Part shown: piece after piece, positions 43,915 to 52,341 of the stretch
Layout of the letters: every line of letters starts with the position of its first letter
Numbering within the stretch: the first letter of the stretch is position 1
Origin: SZUA-430 sp044220975
Lineage (GTDB): Bacteria; Pseudomonadota; Alphaproteobacteria; Micropepsales; Micropepsaceae
Assembly: GCA_044220975.1 (NCBI GenBank)
Contig: JBGAPZ010000003.1
Location: forward strand, 101,789-165,788
Reading direction: 5' to 3'
Length of the DNA stretch: 64,000 bases
The notes under the pieces: generated by a model
Database searches by the model: none
The model's input: the letters and a program-made list of their open reading frames with translations, nothing else
What the model was told of the DNA's origin: nothing
Made by a program: the position numbers and the translations under genes

Positions 43915-44742
43915 CTAGGGGGTGCACGCCACCGCTGTCGCAGAATGGTGCGACAGATCACGCAAAGTGGCGTCCGGTCCACAAAGCGCACACGCCGGAT
44001 CGGGCTTCACCTTGACGGTTCGAAATGTTGCGCCAAGCCCGTCATAAAGCGTGAGTCGCCCCGCCATCGTGTCGCCGATACCCAAGATTTCCTTGAGCGC
44101 CTCAAGCGCCTGCAGCGTTCCCATCACACCAGCAAGCGCACCCAAGATACCGGCCTCCGTGCACGACGGCACCGTGCCGGGCGGCGGCGCGTCCGGATAA
44201 AGACAGCGATAGCAAGGATACGTGCGCTTACCGTGCGGACGCTCATGCGCCTTGAACGTCGCAAGCTGCCCGTCGAACTGACCGATCGCCGCCGACACGA
44301 GCGTCCGCCCAGCCAAATAGCACGCATCGTTCACCAGAAACCGCGTCGCGAAATTGTCCGACCCGTCGAGCACGATCTCGTAGTTCTTAACCAGTTCCAA
44401 CGCGTTGTGCGCGTCCAACCGCGTCGCGTGCCGGTTGATATGCGTGTCCGGATTGATCGCCCGCGCCGCTTCCGACGCGCTTTCGACCTTCAGCCGTCCA
44501 ATATCGACAGTGCGATGTGCGATCTGGCGCTGCAAATTCGACAGCGAAACTTCGTCGTCGTCGACGATACCGATCGTCCCCACACCCGCCGCCGAAAGAT
44601 AAAGCAGCGCCGGCGAGCCCAGCCCACCCGCACCAACGACAAGCACGCGCGCATCGCGCAATCGCGCCTGGCCCACACCGCCCACCTCCCGAAGGATGAT
44701 GTGCCGCGCGTACCTTTCCAGCTGCTCGTCGGACAGGGCCAT
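43915..44742 (-). CDS. MoeB/ThiF/HesA family adenylyltransferase
   Basis: 275 residues. E1-like fold: RYARHIILREVGGVGQARL, nucleotide-binding VVGAGGLGSPALLYLSAAGVG, IVDDDEVSLSNLQRQ, DGSDNFATRFLVNDAC. Two CxxC pairs (CYRC and CALC) bind zinc, and the Cys in PSCTEAGILG is at the MoeB active-site position. It activates the C-terminal Gly of a sulfur carrier (MoaD or ThiS). No ThiS or MoaD gene is adjacent. Confidence 0.88.
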   Translation of the reverse strand: MALSDEQLERYARHIILREVGGVGQARLRDARVLVVGAGGLGSPALLYLSAAGVGTIGIVDDDEVSLSNLQRQIAHRTVDIGRLKVESASEAARAINPDTHINRHATRLDAHNALELVKNYEIVLDGSDNFATRFLVNDACYLAGRTLVSAAIGQFDGQLATFKAHERPHGKRTYPCYRCLYPDAPPPGTVPSCTEAGILGALAGVMGTLQALEALKEILGIGDTMAGRLTLYDGLGATFRTVKVKPDPACALCGPDATLRDLSHHSATAVACTP

Positions 44743-44873
44743 AGCCCAAGATCATATAGGAAACGCAACACCTGGAAGAGGCTAAACTTCGTGAACCCTT
44801 GGTGGGTTTGGGCATGTCGGTACGTACCGCTTCCCCACGGTCACACGCGACTTCCCTTTCACCATCACCAGAA

Positions 44874-46361
44874 CTAACGCCGCGAGGGCGCCGCTTCGCT
44901 GGCGGGCACCGCGTCGAGCGGCGGCGCGCCAATGCCGGTGTCGGGCGCGTCTTCGACTTCGTGCGCCGGCGGCCACATGCGGGCCGTTCGCCAACCGCCG
45001 AAGCGATAGTACGCGAGCGCGAGCGACGCAGACACCGCCATACTGATCGGAAAGCTCCACCAGATCGCATCTTGCCCCCATGATGGTTGGAGCAGCATGG
45101 AAAAGCCGATGCGCACGCCGATCAGCGTCGTGAACAAGATGAGCAGGGGCGGCACCACGGCACCGGTCGAGCGCACGACGCCGAAAAGCACGAACGTCAT
45201 ACCGAACAGGATGAAGCTCCAGCCGGCGATACTGTTGATGTGCTCGGCGATCGCGACTGCGTTTGCGCGCCCGGGTAGGAACAATTCGACGATGAACGGG
45301 TCGATCGCGTAGAGCAGTACGACCAAGCTGCCTGTCAGCAGCACGTTGATCAGCACACCAGCATAAGCGCTTCGTTCGACCCGGTCCCATTGATTGGCGC
45401 CGACGTTTTGTGCCGCCATCGCCGAAACGGCCGCCCCGATCGCCATCGCCGGCATCTGGACATACGTCCAAAGTTGCACGGCCACCGCATAGGCAGACGT
45501 CGTCTCGGCGCCATAGGCGTTGATCATCGACATCATGACGAGCGCCGACGACGAGATCACCAGCATTTGCGCGCCCATTGGCAAACCTTTGAACACCACC
45601 GTGCGCAGAAGCGCGACATCCGGCTTCAGATAGTGGAGTTCGTGACGTGCAAGCCGCAGGTCCGCTTTGCGCCAATAGAGATAGCCAAGAAGCGCAGTCA
45701 TACCGATCGCTTGCGAGAGCAGCATCGACGTTGCCGAGCCGGCAATGCCCATGCGTGGGAAAGGCCCAAGGCCGCTGATCAAGAGCGGGTTGAGGACGAC
45801 ATCCAGCAGCGTCGCAAGCGTCATGAACCAAAACGGTGTCCGCGCGTCACCGGCGCCGCGTTGCACCATCACGAGGAACGCGAAGAAGCACATGAACGGC
45901 ATCGAGAGAAAGACGACGCGCAGATAGGCTTCGGCCAGCGGTCGCGCTTCGTCGGGCGTGCCCATCCAGCGCATCAATTGCTCCGACGCAATGAAGCCGC
46001 CGATCGCCAATACCAACGAGATGCCGACAAAGAAGCTCGCCGTCGTTCCAACCACTTTCTTCGCGTGCGACAGGTCTTTCGCCCCCATCGCTTGCCCCAC
46101 CATGATCGTGGCGGCCATACCCACGCCAACATCGTGCCCAGCAGAAGCAAGAGGATGAGCGTGGCGTTTGCAGTTGCCGTCGCGCCTCCGGACCGAGGAG
46201 GCGGCCCACCACATCGAGTTGATCGTTTCGTTTGACGACTGAAGAACGCTGGAACCGAGCACCGGCAGCGAAAACATCAAGAGCGTGCGCGCAATCGGGC
46301 CCTGCGTCAGATCCATACGCGCCTGCGGCGTGGGCTGGGCTGGTGCGGCAGCTTCCGTCAA
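44874..46361 (-). CDS. MATE family efflux protein, with a garbled 25-residue stretch
   Basis: 495 residues, twelve-helix MATE topology: GPIARTLLMFSLPVLGSSVL at the start, GMAATIMVGQAMGAKDL, FLSMPFMCFFAFLVMVQRGAGDART. TTG start at 46361 with GAGGAG 7 bases upstream. Between INSMW and VGMAATIMV the literal translation is WAASSVRRRDGN...SAGHDVG, unlike any MATE helix. Reading with three one-base insertions at about 46217, 46182 and 46127 gives VGRLLGPEA, TATANATLILLLLLGTML and VGMAATIMVGQ, as expected for a MATE helix. The net frame is kept, so the gene still looks open. Confidence 0.88.
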   Translation of the reverse strand: MTEAAAPAQPTPQARMDLTQGPIARTLLMFSLPVLGSSVLQSSNETINSMWWAASSVRRRDGNCKRHAHPLASAGHDVGVGMAATIMVGQAMGAKDLSHAKKVVGTTASFFVGISLVLAIGGFIASEQLMRWMGTPDEARPLAEAYLRVVFLSMPFMCFFAFLVMVQRGAGDARTPFWFMTLATLLDVVLNPLLISGLGPFPRMGIAGSATSMLLSQAIGMTALLGYLYWRKADLRLARHELHYLKPDVALLRTVVFKGLPMGAQMLVISSSALVMMSMINAYGAETTSAYAVAVQLWTYVQMPAMAIGAAVSAMAAQNVGANQWDRVERSAYAGVLINVLLTGSLVVLLYAIDPFIVELFLPGRANAVAIAEHINSIAGWSFILFGMTFVLFGVVRSTGAVVPPLLILFTTLIGVRIGFSMLLQPSWGQDAIWWSFPISMAVSASLALAYYRFGGWRTARMWPPAHEVEDAPDTGIGAPPLDAVPASEAAPSRR

Positions 46362-46578
46362 GGGCGTACTCCTCGATCCAACGGGGCGTGCTTTCTAGTG
46401 GAAAAGTCGGGAGGGGTTTAGTCTTGTTGTTCGAAAGTTCCGCCCCATATCAGTAGAGCAGGATGGCCGCTGCACTCGCGCACATCCGCAGTTTTCCGCT
46501 TCCTGTCTCACCAATCGCCGTGCGAGAACGACCGCGCCGCCGATAATGCGCGGCTCTTTGCTTCGCTATGGGTTGGCC

Positions 46579-47607
46579 ATGTCCCTTCCGCCGCTTCCAC
46601 CTCAACCTCAGGATACGCCGTGGCCGACGCAGGACTGGCCTAATGGAACCTTGCGGAATGTCGATCGCACCGCGTTCGACGCACTGGTCGGCGAGGCGTT
46701 CGGTGCAAAATCGACGCCGACGCTGGGCGAGACGCATGCGCTGCTGATCGTACAACAAGGACGCGTCACGTTTGAGCGCTACGGAGAAGGCTTCGATGCG
46801 TCGAGCACGCATCATTCGTGGTCGAAAGCAAAAAGCATCACGCACGCGCTGATCGGACTTTTGGTGAAGGACGGCAAGCTCGATGTGTCGTCACCGGCCG
46901 ATGTGCCGGAGTGGGCGAACGATGCGCGGCGCGCCATTACGCTCGATCAGCTCTTGCGGATGTCGAGCGGGCTTAAGTTCATCGAGGATTATGCGCCGGG
47001 TGGTAAGCCGTCCGACGTGATCGCGATGCTGTTTCAAGAGGGCAAGGACGACGTCGCGGCATACGCGGCGTCGCAACCATTGGAACATAAACCTGGAACG
47101 TTTTGGTCCTATGCAAGCGGCACGACGAATATCGTGAGCCGCATCGCGTCACGCGCGTTGAACGCCTATGGCCCCGACTTCGAGCGGTTCATGCGCACGC
47201 GGCTGTTCGAGCCACTGGGCATTCGCTCGGCGATACCGAAATTCGACGCGGCGGGCGTTTTCATCGGTTCAAGCTACTGCTTCATGACGGCGCGCGATTT
47301 CGCTCGCTTTGGGCAGCTCTATCTGCGCGACGGCGTCTGGGAGGGAAGGCGCTTGCTGCCCGACGGTTGGGTAGACTATGCGCGAACCCCCACGTTTCAG
47401 CAGGCGGGTGTCGACGCCAATCGCTATGGTGCGCATTGGTGGCTGGATTTTGGCGGGCCGGGGTCGTTCTCGGCGAATGGCTACGAAGGCCAGTTCACGA
47501 TCATCGGGCCGGATCGCGATCTGATCATCGTGCGCCATGGCGCGACGCCGCTGGCGCTGAAGGACAGTCTGAAAGCCTGGGTCAGCAAACTCGCCGCCTG
47601 CTTCTAA
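46579..47607 (+). CDS. Serine hydrolase (beta-lactamase class C / NylB-like fold)
   Basis: 342 residues. The SxxK nucleophile is in HHSWSKAKSITHALI, followed by LDQLLRMSSGLKF and YASGTTNIVSRI (Tyr-x-Ser/Asn-type motif), with the late GYEGQFTIIGPDRDLIIVR. The pattern resembles 6-aminohexanoate-dimer hydrolase-type esterases more than true beta-lactamases. No signal peptide is seen. Start at 46579 or at ATG 46546. It is followed by a strong terminator shared with katG. Confidence 0.82.
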   Translation: MSLPPLPPQPQDTPWPTQDWPNGTLRNVDRTAFDALVGEAFGAKSTPTLGETHALLIVQQGRVTFERYGEGFDASSTHHSWSKAKSITHALIGLLVKDGKLDVSSPADVPEWANDARRAITLDQLLRMSSGLKFIEDYAPGGKPSDVIAMLFQEGKDDVAAYAASQPLEHKPGTFWSYASGTTNIVSRIASRALNAYGPDFERFMRTRLFEPLGIRSAIPKFDAAGVFIGSSYCFMTARDFARFGQLYLRDGVWEGRRLLPDGWVDYARTPTFQQAGVDANRYGAHWWLDFGGPGSFSANGYEGQFTIIGPDRDLIIVRHGATPLALKDSLKAWVSKLAACF

Positions 47608-47613
47608 CGAAAA

Positions 47614-47642
47614 AGGGCGCCACGCGTTTTGCGTGGCGCCCT
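47614..47642. terminator. Bidirectional terminator between the serine hydrolase gene and katG
   Basis: 12-bp perfect stem AGGGCGCCACGC / GCGTGGCGCCCT with loop GTTTT. On the minus strand the right arm is followed by TTTTTCG, a good katG terminator; the plus-strand exit lacks a T run. Confidence 0.8.
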
Positions 47643-47662
47643 CTTGAATGCTTACGAGACGC

Positions 47663-49837
47663 CTACGCGGCCTTCTTCGCCTTCAGGTCGAAGCGGTCGA
47701 GTTCCATCACCTTGTTCCACGCGGCGACGAAGTCCTTCACGAACTTCTCCTTCGCGTCGTCCGCCGCATAAACCTCGGCGAGTGCGCGTAGTTGCGAGTG
47801 CGAGCCGAACACGAGGTCGACGCGCGTCGCCGTCCACTTGACCTGGCCGCTCTTGCGGTCGCGGCCTTCGAACGTGCCGCCATCGACGCCCTTCCAAACC
47901 GTGCCCATGTCGAGCAGGTTGACGAACCAGTCGTTCGACAGCGTATCGGCCTTCTTGGTCAACACGCCGTGCTTCGGCGAACCGACATTGAGCGTGCGCA
48001 GGCCGCCGATAAGCACCGTCATCTCCGGCGCCGACAGGCACAGAAGCTGCGCGCGATCGACAAGCGCTTCTTCCTCGCTCATCGGATTGCGCTTCGTTTG
48101 ATAGTTCCGGAACGCATCCGCGCGCGGCTCAAGATAGGCAAACGAGTCGACTTCCGTCTGCTCCGCGCTTGCATCCATACGGCCAGGCGTGAAGGGCACC
48201 TTCACGTCGACGCCGCCGGCCTTCGCCGCTTTCTCGACTGCCGCACCGCCGCCGAGCACGATGAGATCGGCGAGCGAAACTTTCTTGCCCCCGGCCGCAG
48301 ACCCGTTGAAGGCCTTTTGAATCTCTTCGAGCTTCGAAAGCACCTTCTGAAGTTGCGGCGGGTTGTTGACCGGCCAATCCTTCTGCGGCGCCAAGCGAAT
48401 GCGCGCGCCATTGGCGCCGCCGCGCTTGTCGGAACCGCGGAACGTCGAGGCCGAAGCCCACGCGACCGATGCAAGCTCGGACACGGTCAAGCCGGTCGCC
48501 AAGACCTTCGCCTTCAGATCGGCGACATCCTTATCGTCGATCAGCTTGTGGTCGACGGCCGGAATTGGATCCTGCCAGATCAGCGTTTCCTTCGGCACAA
48601 GCTTACCGAGGTAGAGCGACTTCGGGCCGAGGTCGCGGTGCAGCAGTTTGAACCACGCCCTTGCAAACACGTCTTCGAACTCTTTCGGGTTCTTGTGGAA
48701 GCGGCGTGAGATTTTTTCGTAAGCCGGATCCATGCGCAGCGACAGGTCCGTCGTTGCCATCATCGGCAGGTGCTTCTTATTCGGATCGTGCGCATCCGGC
48801 ACGTTGGCCGTACCGCCCTTCGGCTTCCACTGTTGTGCGCCGGCCGGGCTCTTCGTCAATTCCCATTCGTTGCCGAACAGCGTGTCGAAGTAGGCCGTTG
48901 AGTTCCACTTGTTCGGCGTAGGCGTCCACGCGCCTTCAAGACCGCTCGTGATCGTATGACCGGCCATGCCGCTTTCGTAGGAGTTCGCCCAGCCCAGACC
49001 TTGGCTCTCGATGTCTGCGGCTTCCGGCTCTTTGCCCACGTGGCTCGCCGGGCCAGCGCCGTGCGCCTTACCGGTCGTGTGGCCGCCGGCAATAAGCGCC
49101 ACCGTCTCTTCGTCGTTCATCGCCATGCGCCCGAACGTCTCGCGGATGTCGCGCGCCGCCGCAATCGGATCGGCCTTGCCGTTCGGACCCTCGGGATTGA
49201 CGTAGATCAGGCCCATCTGCACAGCACCCAGCGTGCCCGTGAGCTCGCGATCGCCGCTGTAGCGCTTGTCGCCGAGCCAGGTGTCTTCCGAACCCCAGTT
49301 CACATGCTGCTCGGGCTCCCAGCTGTCCGCGCGCCCGCCGCCGAAGCCGAAGGTCTTAAAACCCATCGACTCGTACGCGACGTTGCCGGTCAGGATCATG
49401 AGATCGGCCCACGAAATCTTGTGGCCGTACTTCTTCTTGATCGGCCAGAGCAGTCGGCGCGCCTTGTCGAGGTTGCCGTTGTCGGGCCACGAGTTCAGCG
49501 GCGCGAAACGTTGCTGCCCGCGACCGCCACCCCCACGTCCGTCGCCGACGCGGTACGTCCCCGCCGCATGCCACGTCATACGAATGAAGAACGGCGCGTA
49601 GGTGCCGTAATCCGCGGGCCACCACGGCTGGCTGTCCGTCATCAACGCGTGCAAGTCTTTGACCAGCGCGTCGAGATCGAGGCTCGCGAATTCCTTCGCA
49701 TAGTCGAAGTGCGGACCCATCGGGTCGGACTCGGGCGTGTTTTGGTGCAGAACGCTGATGTTCAGCTGGTTCGGCCACCAATCACGATTCTGACGGCCGC
49801 TTGAATGCGGCACCGGGCATTTGGATTCGGCTGACAT
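47663..49837 (-). CDS. katG: Catalase-peroxidase KatG
   Basis: Haem enzyme that removes hydrogen peroxide. 724 residues from the ATG at 49837, where GGAGG lies 5 bases upstream. Distal haem pocket RMTWHAAGTYR (Trp and His of the catalytic site), IYVNPEGP (Tyr of the Met-Tyr-Trp adduct), proximal AGGHTTGKAHG. The C-terminal half (from about 430) is the inactive duplicated peroxidase domain. An iron-control box lies 63 bp upstream and irr is adjacent. Confidence 0.97.
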   Translation of the reverse strand: MSAESKCPVPHSSGRQNRDWWPNQLNISVLHQNTPESDPMGPHFDYAKEFASLDLDALVKDLHALMTDSQPWWPADYGTYAPFFIRMTWHAAGTYRVGDGRGGGGRGQQRFAPLNSWPDNGNLDKARRLLWPIKKKYGHKISWADLMILTGNVAYESMGFKTFGFGGGRADSWEPEQHVNWGSEDTWLGDKRYSGDRELTGTLGAVQMGLIYVNPEGPNGKADPIAAARDIRETFGRMAMNDEETVALIAGGHTTGKAHGAGPASHVGKEPEAADIESQGLGWANSYESGMAGHTITSGLEGAWTPTPNKWNSTAYFDTLFGNEWELTKSPAGAQQWKPKGGTANVPDAHDPNKKHLPMMATTDLSLRMDPAYEKISRRFHKNPKEFEDVFARAWFKLLHRDLGPKSLYLGKLVPKETLIWQDPIPAVDHKLIDDKDVADLKAKVLATGLTVSELASVAWASASTFRGSDKRGGANGARIRLAPQKDWPVNNPPQLQKVLSKLEEIQKAFNGSAAGGKKVSLADLIVLGGGAAVEKAAKAGGVDVKVPFTPGRMDASAEQTEVDSFAYLEPRADAFRNYQTKRNPMSEEEALVDRAQLLCLSAPEMTVLIGGLRTLNVGSPKHGVLTKKADTLSNDWFVNLLDMGTVWKGVDGGTFEGRDRKSGQVKWTATRVDLVFGSHSQLRALAEVYAADDAKEKFVKDFVAAWNKVMELDRFDLKAKKAA

Positions 49838-49899
49838 GTTCGCCTCCAGCGAGAAAAGGAAGCGCGAAACATAACGGGCGAACCGCATGAGTCAATTGA

Positions 49900-49916
49900 T
49901 TTAGAACAATTCTAAA
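49900..49916. promoter_or_regulatory. Iron control element (Irr/ICE-type) in front of katG
   Basis: TTTAGAA-CAA-TTCTAAA, a perfect 7-bp dyad with a 3-base centre, matches the TTTAGAANNNTTCTAAA pattern described for Irr operators in rhizobial and related alphaproteobacteria. It sits 63 bp upstream of the katG start and 12 bases beyond the irr stop, so Irr may control katG. Fur-type regulators other than Irr could also use it. Confidence 0.75.
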
Positions 49917-49928
49917 CAAGAAAGAACG

Positions 49929-50354
49929 CTAGGCGCGAGGCTTCAGCCGCACCACAACTTCAACGCGCTCGATTTCCATTCCGGCTGGCGCCTTTGGCAG
50001 CCCGTCGATGACGACCGCATTGCCTGGGATATCGATCAACGTCGCACGATCCTCAGCATAGAAATGGTGATGGTCGCCGGTGTTGGTGTCGAAATAGGTC
50101 TTCGCGCCGTCAACGACCACCTGGCGCAACAAGCCCGAGGCCGTGAACTGGTGCAGGGTGTTGTAGACCGTCGCCAACGAGAGTTCGGCGCCCGCCTTTG
50201 CAGCTTCCAGATGTAGGGATTCCGCTGTGACGTGCCGGTCGGCGCCTCCAAACAGCAACCGCCCCAGAGCGACCCGCTGCCGCGTTGGGCGCAATCCAGC
50301 GACCCGCAGGCGCTGCACCAATTCCGTTACCGCCTTTGATCCACTGGAACGCAT
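49929..50354 (-). CDS. irr: Iron response regulator Irr (Fur family)
   Basis: 141 residues. Fur-type winged helix LRPTRQRVALGRLLF and LSLATVYNTLHQFTASGLLR. The metal region NTGDHHHFYAEDRATLIDIP contains the His-rich HHHF segment that binds haem in Irr, and the Cys-based zinc sites of Fur are missing. Irr represses or activates iron and haem genes when iron is low. Divergent from fabA, which follows the known alphaproteobacterial arrangement. Confidence 0.9.
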   Translation of the reverse strand: MRSSGSKAVTELVQRLRVAGLRPTRQRVALGRLLFGGADRHVTAESLHLEAAKAGAELSLATVYNTLHQFTASGLLRQVVVDGAKTYFDTNTGDHHHFYAEDRATLIDIPGNAVVIDGLPKAPAGMEIERVEVVVRLKPRA

Positions 50355-50500
50355 GACTAGGCTGCAATCCTATGACCGACGAGAGGTTGAATCCCCCTCC
50401 CTCACCGCATAATGTCAAAGGTGAAACATATCTCACCCTTAGAGCGCACTTTTGAATAGCTCAAAACTGCGCGCAAGGGAATTCGGAGCTTTAACCCTCG

Positions 50501-51073
50501 ATGTCAAGTGCCCTGCCGGGATCCGCCGCCGCTTCGGACACGCTGACGAGTGCCGTCAAACATCTGGGTTCATTCGATTTTCAGGCGCTGCTCGAGTGCG
50601 CGCACGGCCGGATGTTCGGCCCTGGGAACCCGCGCCTGCCCCTTCCCCCGATGTTGATGTTCGACCGCATCACCCACATCGCGGACAAGGGTGGGGCGAA
50701 CGACAAGGGCCAGATTGTCGCCGAACTCGACATCAAGCCGGACCACTGGTTTTTCAAATGCCATTTCGAATCCGACCCAGTGATGCCCGGCTGCCTTGGC
50801 CTTGATGCCATGTGGCAGATGGTGGGCTTCTTCTTGGGTTGGACGGGCGGCAAGGGGCGTGGACGCGCCGCCGGCGTAGGTGAGGTCAAGTTCACCGACA
50901 TGGTTTTGCCGGACGCCCGCCTTGTGACCTACGTCATCGACTTGAAGCGCGTCATCCTGCGCAAGTTGGTGTTGGGTATCGCCGACGGCGTCATGAAGGT
51001 CGACGGCAGAGTCGCATATGAAGCGAAGGACTTGCGCGTCCTCCTAGCACCGGACGCGCCTGCCGCCGCTTAA
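50501..51073 (+). CDS. fabA: 3-hydroxydecanoyl-ACP dehydratase/isomerase
   Basis: Makes unsaturated fatty acid precursors by dehydrating and isomerising 10-carbon intermediates. 190 residues. Catalytic His in FFKCHFESDPVMPGC and Asp in LGLDAMWQMVGFFLGW, both FabA-typical, plus KFTDMVLPDARLVTY. First of fabA-fabB-fabI, with irr divergent. Confidence 0.96.
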   Translation: MSSALPGSAAASDTLTSAVKHLGSFDFQALLECAHGRMFGPGNPRLPLPPMLMFDRITHIADKGGANDKGQIVAELDIKPDHWFFKCHFESDPVMPGCLGLDAMWQMVGFFLGWTGGKGRGRAAGVGEVKFTDMVLPDARLVTYVIDLKRVILRKLVLGIADGVMKVDGRVAYEAKDLRVLLAPDAPAAA

Positions 51074-51078
51074 ACGCG

Positions 51079-51097
51079 CGCGAGCGCGACGCTCGCG
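51079..51097 (+). promoter_or_regulatory. Hairpin between fabA and fabB
   Basis: Perfect 8-bp stem CGCGAGCG / CGCTCGCG with a 3-base CGA loop, just after the fabA stop. It may be an RNA processing or partial-termination site setting the fabA:fabB ratio. No T run follows, so it is not a strong terminator. Confidence 0.45.
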
Positions 51098-51120
51098 AAG
51101 GCTAGAAAAGGAAACGCCGC

Positions 51121-52338
51121 ATGAGACGCGTTGTCGTCACAGGCTTGGGCGTTGTTTGCTCGATCGGCAACAACGCGCAAGAAGTTACCGCTTCATTGCA
51201 TGACGCGAAGTCCGGCATCGTCAAAGCCGACGACCAGGTGCGTATGGGCTTCCGCAGCCAAGTGAACGGCAGCTTGAAGATAGACCTCGACAGCATCGTC
51301 GATCGCAGAGCCCGGCGCTTCATGGGCGACGGCGCCGCGTACGCCTGGGTCGCGATGAACCAAGCGATCGCGGACGCCGGCCTTGAACCGACAGACGTCT
51401 CGAACGAGCGCACCGGCCTGATTGTAGGCTCCGGCGGCCCCTCGACGAAAGCGATCGTCGCCGCAGCCGACATCACGCGCGAGACGAAAAGCCCAAAGAA
51501 GATCGGCCCCTTTGCCGTGCCGAAGGGAATGTCGTCCACTCTGTCGGCGAATCTCTCGACGTGGTTCAAGACCAAAGGCGTAAACTACTCGATCTCGTCC
51601 GCCTGCTCGACCTCGGCGAACTGCATCGGCAACGCCTACGAAATGATCCAATGGGGTAAACAGGACGTGATGTTCGCCGGCGGCGGCGAAGAACTCGAAT
51701 GGACGCTCTCGTGCCTCTTCGACGCGATGGGCGCAATGTCGTCGAAGTACAACGACACCCCGGAGAAGGCCAGCCGCGCCTACGACAAGAACCGCGACGG
51801 CTTCGTCATCTCCGGCGGTGGCGGCATTTTGATTTTGGAAGAGCTGAACCACGCAAAAGCGCGCGGCGCGAAGATCTACTGCGAAATCACCGGCTACGGC
51901 GCGACTGCCGACGGCGCGGACATGGTGGCGCCTTCAGGTGAAGGCGCGATCCGCTGCATGCGCATGGCGATCGAGCAGGCAAAAACCCCGATCGACTACA
52001 TCAACCCGCACGCGACCTCGACGCCCGTTGGCGACATCCCGGAGATTAAGGCAATCACGGAAGTCTTCGGCAAGAACATGCCGCCGATCAGCGCCACGAA
52101 ATCGCTGACCGGCCACAGCCAAGGTGCCGCCGGCGTGCACGAGGCGATCTATTCGATCCTGATGATGCAGAACAAATTCATCTGCGAAAGCGCGAACATC
52201 GAAGAGCTCGATCCCGAAGTCGCCGGCGCGAACATCGTGAGGAAGCGCATCGACAACGCCAAGATCGACACGGTGCTCTCCAACTCGTTCGGCTTCGGCG
52301 GCACGAACGCCTGCCTTGTCTTCCAGCGGCACAGCTAA
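51121..52338 (+). CDS. fabB: 3-oxoacyl-ACP synthase I (KAS I)
   Basis: Condensing enzyme that extends cis-unsaturated acyl chains made by FabA. 405 residues. Catalytic Cys in SACSTSANCIG, His in NPHATSTPVGD and His in LTGHSQGAAGVHE; C-terminal NSFGFGGTNACLVF. Directly upstream of fabI (3-base gap). Confidence 0.97.
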   Translation: MRRVVVTGLGVVCSIGNNAQEVTASLHDAKSGIVKADDQVRMGFRSQVNGSLKIDLDSIVDRRARRFMGDGAAYAWVAMNQAIADAGLEPTDVSNERTGLIVGSGGPSTKAIVAAADITRETKSPKKIGPFAVPKGMSSTLSANLSTWFKTKGVNYSISSACSTSANCIGNAYEMIQWGKQDVMFAGGGEELEWTLSCLFDAMGAMSSKYNDTPEKASRAYDKNRDGFVISGGGGILILEELNHAKARGAKIYCEITGYGATADGADMVAPSGEGAIRCMRMAIEQAKTPIDYINPHATSTPVGDIPEIKAITEVFGKNMPPISATKSLTGHSQGAAGVHEAIYSILMMQNKFICESANIEELDPEVAGANIVRKRIDNAKIDTVLSNSFGFGGTNACLVFQRHS

Positions 52339-52341
52339 CCC

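Noticed and set aside
42066..44015. A 649-codon open frame on the plus strand opposite the ABC exporter and MoeB-like gene
   Set aside because: It is antisense to genes with all family motifs; long antisense frames are expected at this GC content. The translation is Arg/His-rich with no domain.
44818..44829. Perfect palindrome CGGTACGTACCG after the MATE gene
   Set aside because: A single 12-bp palindrome between gene ends without a partner site; could be chance.
51079..51097. Strong terminator between fabA and fabB
   Set aside because: The loop is only three bases and there is no T run; kept only as a possible processing hairpin.
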